NCBI GenBank assembly: GCA_964555935.1
Contig: CAZKUN010000197.1
Location: forward strand, 1 to 17,758
DNA: 17,758 nucleotides
Source of the DNA: CAZKUN01 sp964555935
GTDB lineage: Bacteria > Armatimonadota > Zipacnadia > Zipacnadales > VGFC01
Reading direction: 5' to 3'
The notes beneath the pieces are model-generated. The model saw nothing but the letters and a program-made list of their open reading frames with translations. It made no database searches and was not told the origin of the DNA. Of the stretch, positions 6,715 through 14,019 are shown one piece after another (position 1 is the stretch's first letter; every line of letters starts with the position of its first letter). The translations under genes and the position numbers were made by a program.

Positions 6715-7491
6715 GTGGATCATCGATTCAGCGATCAGGTAGCAATCGTCACGGGATCATCGTCGGGCATCGGCAAGGCGACCGCCTTGCGCCTGGCGGA
6801 GGAGGGCGCGGCCATCTGCGTCGTCGCGAACCGGAACGTCGAGGGCGGAGAGAAGACCGTAGCGGAGATTGCGGCCATGGATGGGCGGGCCATCTTCGTG
6901 CAAGCAGACGTCGGCGTCGGCGATGACTGCCGGCGTATTATCGATGAGACGATTTCGACCCTCGGGCAGATCGACGTGCTGATCAACAATGCGGGTATCA
7001 CGCGCGGAGCCAAGTTGGAGGAGTTCGAGGAAGAGCTGTGGGACCGGCTGATGAATACGAACCTCAAGAGCGCCTACCTGATGAGCCGATTCGCGGTGCC
7101 TCACATGCTGGAGCGGGGCCAGGGGGCGATGGTGAACATCTCGTCGATCCATGCGGAAGCCACGCGACCGGCCTACGGCGCGTACGCCGCGACCAAGGCG
7201 GGGATGAGCGCGCTCACGCGAGGGCATGCGGTGGAGTTTGGGGCGCGCGGCATTCGGTTCAACTGCATCCTGCCCGGCACGATCGACATCTCCAATTACA
7301 GCCGACGAAGCGAATCTCCGAGGGCCAGCAACTGGATTCCGCGAGCCAGCGAGGAGCAGGTCATGAAGCGGTGCGGCAGCGCGGACGAGGTCGCGGCGGC
7401 AATTGCGTTCCTGGCGTCAGGCGAGGCATCATTCGTGAACGGCGCGACGCTCGTAGTAGATGGAGGCCTGATGTCGCTGTTGAAGGACTAA
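6715..7491 (+). CDS. Short-chain dehydrogenase/reductase (SDR)
   Basis: A 258-residue classical SDR, the normal length of the family. It has the nucleotide-binding TGSSSGIG motif (13-20), NNAG (91-94), the catalytic Asn116 in NTNLK, Ser144 in NISSIH and the YAATK motif with Tyr157 and Lys161. The complete tetrad predicts an active NAD(P)-dependent oxidoreductase acting on a hydroxyl or keto group; the substrate is not known. The GTG at 6715 is taken as the start because AAGGAGA lies 9 nt upstream and the protein then opens directly into the Rossmann fold. An in-frame ATG at 6661 would add 18 arginine-rich residues unlike the family. It is divergent from the glycyl radical enzyme across a 215-bp spacer and convergent with a small membrane protein 14 bp away. 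Confidence 0.94.
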   Translation: MDHRFSDQVAIVTGSSSGIGKATALRLAEEGAAICVVANRNVEGGEKTVAEIAAMDGRAIFVQADVGVGDDCRRIIDETISTLGQIDVLINNAGITRGAKLEEFEEELWDRLMNTNLKSAYLMSRFAVPHMLERGQGAMVNISSIHAEATRPAYGAYAATKAGMSALTRGHAVEFGARGIRFNCILPGTIDISNYSRRSESPRASNWIPRASEEQVMKRCGSADEVAAAIAFLASGEASFVNGATLVVDGGLMSLLKD

Positions 7492-7505
7492 TAACGACAG
7501 CGCGC

Positions 7506-7859
7506 TCATGGGAGGGCGGCGACGTCCTCGGCATCCACGGTCACGCTGGGTTCCGTGTCGGAGAACACCACGTAGAACCACGCCGGCTTGCCCACCGTTT
7601 CCTCAGACTGGCCCCCAGGGGAGTAGACGTCAGCCGGACCACGTTCATCGGTCGGGATCAACCGCAGCGGACGCCCGGGCACCACGCGGTACCTTTGGCC
7701 CGTAGTGAGGCACTCAGCGCTGGGGACGGCGGCCGGCGGCCGCATGGGCCGCATCGACGCAGGTCCGAGTTGAGGAGACTTGGGGACACCAACCACGATC
7801 ACGAAGAGCAACGTCGTGCCCACGATGCCCGCAACGAGACCACCCACGAACTTAGCCAT
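7506..7859 (-). CDS. Small membrane-anchored protein of unknown function
   Basis: A 117-residue protein with one hydrophobic helix near the N-terminus (about residues 4-25, glycine- and valine-rich), then a proline-rich linker (about 26-47) and a compact hydrophilic domain of about 65 residues containing one cysteine (Cys50). It could be an uncleaved inner-membrane anchor with the domain outside the cytoplasm. The ATG at 7859 has a strong GGGAGGGG site about 7 nt upstream; a longer in-frame extension to 8075 runs into the sulfatase-fold gene and is rejected. It lies 104 bp downstream of that gene on the same strand, with a hairpin in the gap, so co-transcription is uncertain. No family is recognised. 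Confidence 0.7.
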   Translation of the reverse strand: MAKFVGGLVAGIVGTTLLFVIVVGVPKSPQLGPASMRPMRPPAAVPSAECLTTGQRYRVVPGRPLRLIPTDERGPADVYSPGGQSEETVGKPAWFYVVFSDTEPSVTVDAEDVAALP

Positions 7860-7907
7860 CTGACAACCCCTCCCGAGCGATGAACCACCCCTGCGTGGCC
7901 ATCGACC

Positions 7908-7929
7908 GCCGACACGCCGCCGTGTCGGC
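7908..7929 (-). terminator. Intergenic hairpin after the sulfatase-fold gene
   Basis: GCCGACAC and GTGTCGGC form a perfect 8-bp stem around a 6-base loop (GCCGCC), 34 bp beyond the stop of the sulfatase-fold gene and upstream of the small membrane protein gene. There is no T-tract on either side, so it could be a Rho-type or weak terminator, or an mRNA-stabilising stem between operon genes. Confidence 0.45.
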
Positions 7930-7963
7930 AGTAGCCGCTCATGGATCGGTGATAGGCGCGGAC

Positions 7964-9409
7964 CTACGCCATGTATGTCCGCGAGAAATACGGCCGGAAA
8001 CCGGCGGGCCCCGGCCAACCATCCCAGAAGTTCGCATCGCCAGGGAAGTCCACCTGCCCCCCACCCCGCAACCACTTCATCAGTGTGGGATCAATCAGGC
8101 GCCGAGAGATCTCATTGAGGGCCTCGGCATGGAGGCGTTCGACAACCTCGGGATGGTCGGCTGAAACATCAGCCAGCTCACCCATAACGCGGAGCTTCGA
8201 CTCGCCCGGCGTCAGCGCGACCTCAAGCGACCACTCCCCATCGAACGCGGTGAACAGCCAGGCATCCGGCGCCTCATTCCAGTTGCGATCGGCATTGCGC
8301 CCGCTGAGCGCGAGCTGGCGGGGAGCCTTCCCTTCGCGCGCCGAGGCGACGACATCGTGCGACTCGATACCCTCGGGCAGATCGACGCCGGCCAACGCGC
8401 AAGCGGTCGCGAAGATGTCCTGAGGCTGGACGATGAGATCAGACCGCCCGCCTGTCTCGCCCGGCACCCGCACGATGAAGGGCGTGTGGGCCTCAAACTC
8501 GCGCACGGGCGCTCCCTTGCCGAAGGTGCCGCGCTCCGCGAGGTTGGTCCCGTGGTCGGCAGTGAAGATGATCGCCGATTTCTCCGCCATGCCAGTCGCC
8601 TCGAGCGTGTCGAGGAAATGGCCAAGGCAGTAGTCGACCCACGCGGTCTTGGCAACGTATGCCGCCTTAATGCGGGCCTTGGCGGCGTCGGGGAGGTCGG
8701 GGTTCCGGTGCCCGAGGAAAGCGCGCGGATCGATCAGGCCGTCGTAGCCCGACGTGTCGTCGTACATGCGCATGAAGGCGGGTGGGACATCCCACGGCTC
8801 GTGGGGATCGAAGCAATCGACCCAAAGCAGCGCGTTGCTCCGCGACGCGTTGTCGCGCACCCACTCGGACGCCGTGTTGAAGAGCCTCGCGCAGTTCCAG
8901 TCGTCGGCACTGCGCCTGTTGCGGTTGGCCCGGGCATACGCCGCGACCATGGGTTGCTTCATCGGATCGGCGTCGATGCAGTCAAACAGCGGATCGCGCG
9001 CCCAGTTGCTCAGCCACTCCTCAGAATCATCAATCCACGGCCGGTCGACCTCAGCGCCGCGGACGGGCGTCCAGCCGTGGAACGGCCAGTCGAAGTTGTG
9101 CCCGCCATTAACGAGGTGGGGCGTGTCGTGGATGAGCTGGGTGCAGTAGCCCGCCTCGCAGAGAGTCCATGGCAGCGTGACGTGGTCGTGGCGCAGCGGA
9201 CGCCACGGGAAGAACGGCGAACCGTACTTGCCCGTGATGGCGTCGGTGCGGTGCGGGACCGTTGGGAAGCTAGCCAGGTAGCTGTTGTCGAAGACGTAAG
9301 CGCCATCGGCGAGCCGATCCATGTTGGGGGTGCGGATGCTGTCATTCGCACCGTGGAACGCGACGTGGTCGTAGCGCAGCGTGTCAACGACAATGATGAT
9401 GATGTTCAT
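7964..9409 (-). CDS. Sulfatase-fold (alkaline phosphatase superfamily) hydrolase with Thr at the formylglycine position
   Basis: A 481-residue enzyme of the sulfatase/alkaline phosphatase superfamily without a signal peptide. The opening IIIIVVDTLRYDHV carries metal ligand Asp9. The signature that normally reads C/S-x-P-x-R is T-V-P-H-R (Thr50 to Arg54) followed by the conserved TGKY. The C-terminal metal motif TADHG gives Asp285 and His286, with the conserved FGKG Lys298 following. Thr cannot be converted to formylglycine, so a normal arylsulfatase mechanism is unlikely. Thr is the nucleophile in nucleotide pyrophosphatase/phosphodiesterase relatives, so phosphoester or phosphodiester cleavage is possible. 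The start overlaps the stop of the alpha-mannosidase gene as ATGA (9406-9409), so the two are coupled and probably act on the same glycan. Frame extension to 9637 overlaps that gene and is rejected. Confidence 0.88.
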   Translation of the reverse strand: MNIIIIVVDTLRYDHVAFHGANDSIRTPNMDRLADGAYVFDNSYLASFPTVPHRTDAITGKYGSPFFPWRPLRHDHVTLPWTLCEAGYCTQLIHDTPHLVNGGHNFDWPFHGWTPVRGAEVDRPWIDDSEEWLSNWARDPLFDCIDADPMKQPMVAAYARANRNRRSADDWNCARLFNTASEWVRDNASRSNALLWVDCFDPHEPWDVPPAFMRMYDDTSGYDGLIDPRAFLGHRNPDLPDAAKARIKAAYVAKTAWVDYCLGHFLDTLEATGMAEKSAIIFTADHGTNLAERGTFGKGAPVREFEAHTPFIVRVPGETGGRSDLIVQPQDIFATACALAGVDLPEGIESHDVVASAREGKAPRQLALSGRNADRNWNEAPDAWLFTAFDGEWSLEVALTPGESKLRVMGELADVSADHPEVVERLHAEALNEISRRLIDPTLMKWLRGGGQVDFPGDANFWDGWPGPAGFRPYFSRTYMA

Positions 9410-12400
9410 GGCGCGCTCCTTGGGCTCGATGCCTCGCAGCGCAGCGTGATGACCTCGAACGGCTTGACGTACAGCTCCACCGAGTTGGACTTCAGGCGCA
9501 GCTTTTTCGGGTCTTCCTCGAGGAGATTCGTGCGCGTCACGGACTTCACGGGCACTCCGAACGAGACCGTGGCAGTGCCGCCCAGTCGCTGGGCGTCGTA
9601 GAGGCGGACCACGAAGGCGTCGCCCTCCTCGGCCCACTTGATCGATTCCACGATGACGTTTGGCGCGTCGACGTTGACGAGGCTCGGGATCGGTTCGGCC
9701 TTGGCGCCGACGGGGATGGTGACGAGCGGCACGTTGAGTTCGTAGGCAGAGCGGACGACGGACTCAACCGAGAAATCCCCCGCGTGAGGCAGCAGCGAGT
9801 AGGTTACCAGGTGGCGCCCCTCATCGCCGCGCGGATCGGGGTGCGTCCCCGATTTCAGCAGGCTCAGTCCGAGAGTCGAGCCATGCACGCTGATGCCATA
9901 CTTGCAGTCATTCAGCAACGCGACACCGAAGCCGTTCTCGGAGAGATCCGTCCACTTGTGAGCGCAGACCTCAAAGCGCGCGCGATCCTCGGGCAGATTG
10001 CGATGCGTCGGGCGAGTGACGTGGCCGTATTGGATCTCGTGCCTGGCGGAATCCGCGAGCACGTCGATATCGAAGGAGGCTTTCAGGAGCTTGTGCTTCT
10101 CAGACCAGTCGACAGCCGTCTCGAAGTCGATCTGGGGCGACGCGGAATGGAAAACGACGTCCTGCGTGAGGGTGGACCCGTCTCCGATGGCGTGCTCGCA
10201 TCGGATGCGGAGTTGAAGCGGGCCGTCGGCCACGACCTCGCGCTTAACGAGATTGGCCTGAGCCACCATCTTCAGTTCCTGATCGGCGTCCACGTCCCAG
10301 TTGTCGTAGGAGAAAGGCACGTCTTCGCCCAGGAGCAGCGTGTTAAGGGCTCCGCGCGACGCGACGACCTCGCGACCAGTGGCGGCATCGACCAGCGAGA
10401 CGATGCGTCCGGCATCATCGAAGCGGACCGTCGCGTGAGGTGTGGTGACCGTGTCGCCGTCGACGGTAAACGGCGAGTCGACCTGCAGGACGTCAGCCGG
10501 TTCAACAGGCAGGATGGCGGCGCCAAGGGCCGGGACGTCCAGGCCGGAGATAACGAGCTGAGGGTCACCGTCGATGTCGGTGACGCACTGGGAGACGACG
10601 TCGTCCGCCGGGACGAGGCCGTCGGGGACACCACTGAGCACAAGCTCCCCGGCGCGGTCCCAACTGAGCGTGTTGACGACCATGAGATTCTTCGGAGATC
10701 GCGGCTTCGGGCCGGCGATAGCGCGAAGCGCTTTCCCGGAAAGGTCCTCCGTGCGTTCGATGCAGTCGGCGAAGGAGCGAATGGCCTCATCGTTTACCTC
10801 GGCGATGGACGAGCCGGGCAGGATGTCGTGGAACTGATTGATGAGGAGTTCCTTCCACAGCGCGAGCAGCTCGTCAGCGGGATAGTCCGTGCCTTGGAGC
10901 TTCGCCAACGTCCCCAGGAACTCGGCATCGCGCATTGCGAACTCGTGCTTGCGGTTGCCGCGCTTGATCTGAGCGATCGATGTCAGAGTGCCTCGGTGCA
11001 TCTCAAGATAAAGCTCGCCGACCCACGTGGGACGGTTGTCAATCTCATCGCGGATGCCAACCATGAAGTCCGTCAGCGTCGTGTGGACGCTCTTGGGGCA
11101 GCCCTCGAGGTCTTCAACGCGCTTCGCCATCTCCGCCATCTCGGCCATCGGCCCGCCGCCGCCATCGCCAAAGCCATAGGCGCACAGCCGGCGATCATCA
11201 ACGTCCTTGTGCTGCAGCCAGTTGTAGTTGCCGATCAGGCTCTCGGGGTCGACCCACGAGTGGTGCCAGTTGTAGTGGGAGACGACGGTGGTGCCGTCGA
11301 TGCCCTGCCAGTCGAAGGTATCGTAGGGGAAGCGAGTGGTATCTTTCCACGCAATCTTCGTCGTGGCGAAGAACTCGACGCCCGCGCCCTGCAAGAGTTG
11401 AGGCAGCGCTGCGGAGTAGCCGAAGACATCCGGCAACCACAGCGTGTCGGCCGTGTAGCCGAACATCTCGCGCGTCGCGCGCTGACCGACCAGGAGTTGC
11501 CGCACGAAGGCCTCGCCCGACGGCACGTTGCAGTCCGGTTCGATCCACATGGCGCCATTGGGCTCCCAGCGCCCCTCGGCGACGAGTTTCTGCATGCGCT
11601 GAAATATGCCGGGATACTCGTGCTTCATGACCTCGGCGTGGCACGGCGCGGGCTGCAGGAAGATCATCTCCGGGTATTGCTCCAGGAGGTTGATCATCGA
11701 ACTGAAGGTGCGGGCGCACTTCCGCCAAGTCTCGGCGATGGTCCACAGCCACGCGGTGTCGATGTGGGACGCGCTGACGAGGCCGATGGTTGGGGTCGTG
11801 TCGCTGTTCTTCTTCGCCAGGAGGGGCGCCATGATGTCACGGGCGAGAGCGAGTTTGGGGCGCCAAGATTCCTGACCCGACTCAGCCGGAACGGCATCGA
11901 CCGTGGCCCACACGTCGGCGAGGGCTTTGGGGATCTCCGCGCGCCGAAGCGAGTTGCCGCCGAGCGCGTCCATGAGTTGGCGAAGCGTCCGGAAGTCGAA
12001 GAGGAAATCGCTGACATCCTTGCGCTCCAGCACGATCTCGATGCCATCGAACGCGCGGGACTTCCTCCCAACAACAGGGCCTGTATCAAACGGCTGCGTG
12101 CCGGGGAACGTGTGGCCGGCATAGGTCTCAAACGCGAGATGATATTCGCGCGATGTGGTGGCTTTGGGAGTCATCATCACGCACGGGTGATTCCCATCGA
12201 ACACGCCCATATGAACACCATCGACGAGGAAGAGCGTCTCGCCCCCTGTCCTGGCCCGGACCAGGACCGGCTTGCCCTTGCAAGACCGAGGGAGCTTGAC
12301 ATCCCCACGGAACCAAGCCGTCACGCCACTGTCGCCCCAGCGAGCGCCCGGTTTGACGGAGCGCCATTTCAGCTTGGAACCACTGGGCTCAACGCGGAAG

Positions 12401-12516
12401 TGTTCGCGAGTCTCGAGCATCTCAACCGGCACCTCGGAGATCGTCTCAAAGCGAAGCGCCGTGTATTGCTCTTCGAGCTTGCCGAACTTCGCCAGGGTTC
12501 TCTTGTCGGTAATCAT
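9406..12516 (-). CDS. Alpha-mannosidase, glycoside hydrolase family 38
   Basis: A 1036-residue GH38 enzyme, close in length to cytosolic MAN2C1-type alpha-mannosidases. After an N-terminal accessory region (about 1-230), the catalytic domain begins with the zinc motif SHIDTAWLW (His251, Asp253). It continues with EPDCNVPSGEAFVRQ, the nucleophile Asp363 in LPDVFGYS, GFGDGGGGP (448-456), ELYLEMHRGT and the zinc ligand His563 in NQFHDILPGSS; a beta-rich C-terminal region follows. It removes alpha-linked mannose with retention of configuration. No signal peptide is visible, so a cytoplasmic role on imported oligosaccharides is likely. The ATG at 12516 has CAGGAGA about 10 nt upstream; an in-frame ATG at 12645 would read back across the arsR promoter and is rejected. 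It is translationally coupled to the sulfatase-fold gene. Confidence 0.95.
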   Translation of the reverse strand: MITDKRTLAKFGKLEEQYTALRFETISEVPVEMLETREHFRVEPSGSKLKWRSVKPGARWGDSGVTAWFRGDVKLPRSCKGKPVLVRARTGGETLFLVDGVHMGVFDGNHPCVMMTPKATTSREYHLAFETYAGHTFPGTQPFDTGPVVGRKSRAFDGIEIVLERKDVSDFLFDFRTLRQLMDALGGNSLRRAEIPKALADVWATVDAVPAESGQESWRPKLALARDIMAPLLAKKNSDTTPTIGLVSASHIDTAWLWTIAETWRKCARTFSSMINLLEQYPEMIFLQPAPCHAEVMKHEYPGIFQRMQKLVAEGRWEPNGAMWIEPDCNVPSGEAFVRQLLVGQRATREMFGYTADTLWLPDVFGYSAALPQLLQGAGVEFFATTKIAWKDTTRFPYDTFDWQGIDGTTVVSHYNWHHSWVDPESLIGNYNWLQHKDVDDRRLCAYGFGDGGGGPMAEMAEMAKRVEDLEGCPKSVHTTLTDFMVGIRDEIDNRPTWVGELYLEMHRGTLTSIAQIKRGNRKHEFAMRDAEFLGTLAKLQGTDYPADELLALWKELLINQFHDILPGSSIAEVNDEAIRSFADCIERTEDLSGKALRAIAGPKPRSPKNLMVVNTLSWDRAGELVLSGVPDGLVPADDVVSQCVTDIDGDPQLVISGLDVPALGAAILPVEPADVLQVDSPFTVDGDTVTTPHATVRFDDAGRIVSLVDAATGREVVASRGALNTLLLGEDVPFSYDNWDVDADQELKMVAQANLVKREVVADGPLQLRIRCEHAIGDGSTLTQDVVFHSASPQIDFETAVDWSEKHKLLKASFDIDVLADSARHEIQYGHVTRPTHRNLPEDRARFEVCAHKWTDLSENGFGVALLNDCKYGISVHGSTLGLSLLKSGTHPDPRGDEGRHLVTYSLLPHAGDFSVESVVRSAYELNVPLVTIPVGAKAEPIPSLVNVDAPNVIVESIKWAEEGDAFVVRLYDAQRLGGTATVSFGVPVKSVTRTNLLEEDPKKLRLKSNSVELYVKPFEVITLRCEASSPRSAP

Positions 12517-12626
12517 CCAGCCCAGTCTCCTGTTGTGCGCAAGCGCGCGTCGTGATAGGTGGTAGTGCGCTGCGATGGGACGCGTGCCCTGCAATTGGGT
12601 CGGGCCAAGAAAGCTGGCGAAGGGGG

Positions 12627-12655
12627 TTGACAGCGTTCCCGACATTCGCTATTGT
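12627..12655 (+). promoter_or_regulatory. arsR promoter predicting a leaderless transcript
   Basis: A perfect -35 TTGACA (12627-12632), a 17-bp spacer and a -10-like TATTGT (12650-12655) lie just before arsR. The expected transcription start, about 7 nt past the -10, falls on the arsR ATG at 12662. No Shine-Dalgarno site precedes that ATG. An imperfect dyad at 12658-12673 (TTGCAT, GG, then ATGCGCAA) overlaps the start and could be the operator. Confidence 0.6.
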
Positions 12656-12661
12656 AGTTGC

Positions 12662-13045
12662 ATGGATGCGCAAATGAACAACATTGATGACGGCGCTCTG
12701 AGATCCTCAGACACGGGCCCGTGTTGCGGGATTGATGGGATGCCGGAGGCTCGGTTCTTCAAGGCGCTGTGTGATCCGACACGCTTGCGGATCCTGGCCC
12801 ACCTTGTCGAGGCGCAAGAGCCAAAGACGGTCAGCGAGGTCGCTGACCTCTTCCCCATCGATGTGTCCGTGGTGTCGCGACACCTGGCCATCCTGAGAGA
12901 CCAGCAGATCCTACTCGCCGAGAAGCAGGGCAAGGAAGTGCGCTATACCGCCGATTACGGCTTTCTGACGAAGGTGCTCGCGGGATTTGCTTCGGCGATC
13001 GAGAGCTGCTGTCCGACGGACGAGTGCTGCAACGACGACGCGTGA
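12662..13045 (+). CDS. arsR: ArsR-family metalloregulator (arsenic-responsive repressor)
   Basis: A 127-residue winged-helix repressor. The core begins FFKALCDPTRLRILAHL (32-48), with the recognition helix around VSVVSRHLAILRD (68-80) and the wing around KQGKEVRYT (88-96). The usual ELCVCDL metal site is absent. Instead there are vicinal cysteine pairs at 21-22, 116-117 and 122-123; the C-terminal group resembles the site of Acidithiobacillus ArsR, where clustered cysteines near the C-terminus bind As(III). Binding of arsenite should release the protein from the operator and induce arsR and arsM. The ATG at 12662 coincides with the predicted transcription start, so translation may be leaderless. 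arsM follows 99 bp downstream on the same strand. Confidence 0.93.
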   Translation: MDAQMNNIDDGALRSSDTGPCCGIDGMPEARFFKALCDPTRLRILAHLVEAQEPKTVSEVADLFPIDVSVVSRHLAILRDQQILLAEKQGKEVRYTADYGFLTKVLAGFASAIESCCPTDECCNDDA

Positions 13046-13144
13046 TGTTCGATGGGCCGTCCAATGCACATCGACGCAAACATGCACAAAAACCAATGAT
13101 GGGCAGGCATCAGCCGCCCAGGAGCACCATAAGGAGTCAATGAC

Positions 13145-14014
13145 ATGAGCAACACGCAGAAGCCAGAGGACGTTCGGGAGGCAGTGTCGGAGGCGTATGC
13201 GCGGGCGATTGGCAAGGCGGCGGGGAGTTGCTGCGCCGAGGCGCAAGAGTGTTGCCCGCCGGCCAAGGAGGAGTCTTCCTGCTGCCCGAGCGAGGCGTCC
13301 TANNNNNNNNNNTCCTACGCGGAAAAAATCGGGTATGGCGCGGATGAACTGGGCAAGGCATCCGACGGGGCCGGGGAGACGACTTTCGGATGCGGGAATC
13401 CGCTCGCGTTCAGCGCGGTCACCGAGGGGCAGACGGTGGTGGACTTGGGGTCGGGAGCGGGACTTGACCTGATGATCGCCGCGGAAAAAGTTGGGCCGGA
13501 GGGTCACGTCATCGGCGTGGACATGACGGACGCGATGATCGAGAAGGCCCGACAGAACGCGGCGGAGGCCGGTTACGCGAACATCGACGTGCGCAGGGGT
13601 ATCATCGAGGAGCTGCCGATCGATGACGGGACGGTGGACTGGGTGATCTCAAACTGCGTCATCAACCTCTCCCCCGAGAAGCCAAAGGTCTTCGCGGAGA
13701 TCGCGCGCGTCCTGCAGCCGGGCGGGGAGATGCTGGTCTCGGACGTGGTGGTGGATGACCTGCCGGACTGGGCGCGCGAGCACATGGGCTTGTACAGCGG
13801 GTGCGTGGCGGGAGCGACCAGCGAAGCGGAGTACGTGGCCGGCCTGCAAGCGGCTGGATTGGTGGACGTCGAGGTGCGGAATCGCGTCGCGGTGCCTATA
13901 TCGATGATCGAGGACGGCGTCGGCGCCGTCTCGGACGGAGAAGACGCCAAGCGCATGGCTGCGGAACTGGACGGCAAAGTGGCCAGCATTGAGGTCTACG
14001 CCAAGAAGGCGTGA
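13145..14014 (+). CDS. arsM: Arsenite S-adenosylmethionine methyltransferase, containing an assembly gap
   Basis: A SAM-dependent enzyme that methylates As(III) to volatile or less toxic methylarsenicals. SAM motif I reads VVDLGSGAGLD (98-108). The three conserved As-binding cysteines of ArsM are in GCGNP (Cys83), ISNCVINLS (Cys171) and YSGCVAGA (Cys220), numbered with the four unknown residues as given. An additional N-terminal stretch has three Cys-Cys pairs at 29-30, 36-37 and 46-47, matching the paired cysteines of ArsR. The ATG has AAGGAG 8 nt upstream. Bases 13303-13312 are N, so the coded length of 289 is uncertain; the flanks share TCCTA, and merging them gives an in-frame ASYAEKIGY junction and 284 residues. 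It is likely co-transcribed with arsR. Confidence 0.95.
   Translation: MSNTQKPEDVREAVSEAYARAIGKAAGSCCAEAQECCPPAKEESSCCPSEASXXXXSYAEKIGYGADELGKASDGAGETTFGCGNPLAFSAVTEGQTVVDLGSGAGLDLMIAAEKVGPEGHVIGVDMTDAMIEKARQNAAEAGYANIDVRRGIIEELPIDDGTVDWVISNCVINLSPEKPKVFAEIARVLQPGGEMLVSDVVVDDLPDWAREHMGLYSGCVAGATSEAEYVAGLQAAGLVDVEVRNRVAVPISMIEDGVGAVSDGEDAKRMAAELDGKVASIEVYAKKA
13303..13312. other. Assembly gap (10 N) inside arsM
   Basis: Ten consecutive N bases. The sequence before the gap ends in TCCTA and the sequence after it starts with TCCTA. Removing the Ns and one copy deletes 15 bases and keeps the arsM frame open, so the two contig ends probably overlap and no sequence is missing. Confidence 0.95.
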
Positions 14015-14019
14015 CGGAC

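Noticed and set aside
8357..9601. A 414-codon plus-strand frame antisense to the sulfatase-fold gene
   Set aside because: It is a mirror of the catalytic gene, arginine- and valine-rich without motifs, and has no ribosome site that would support it.
9784..12555. A 923-codon open frame on the plus strand, antisense to the GH38 gene
   Set aside because: It mirrors the GH38 gene in full, has no recognisable motif, and long antisense frames are expected opposite G+C-rich genes with strong third-position bias.
12517..12645. Longer start for the GH38 gene (ATG at 12645)
   Set aside because: It would extend across the divergent arsR promoter, and the added residues show no homologous features.
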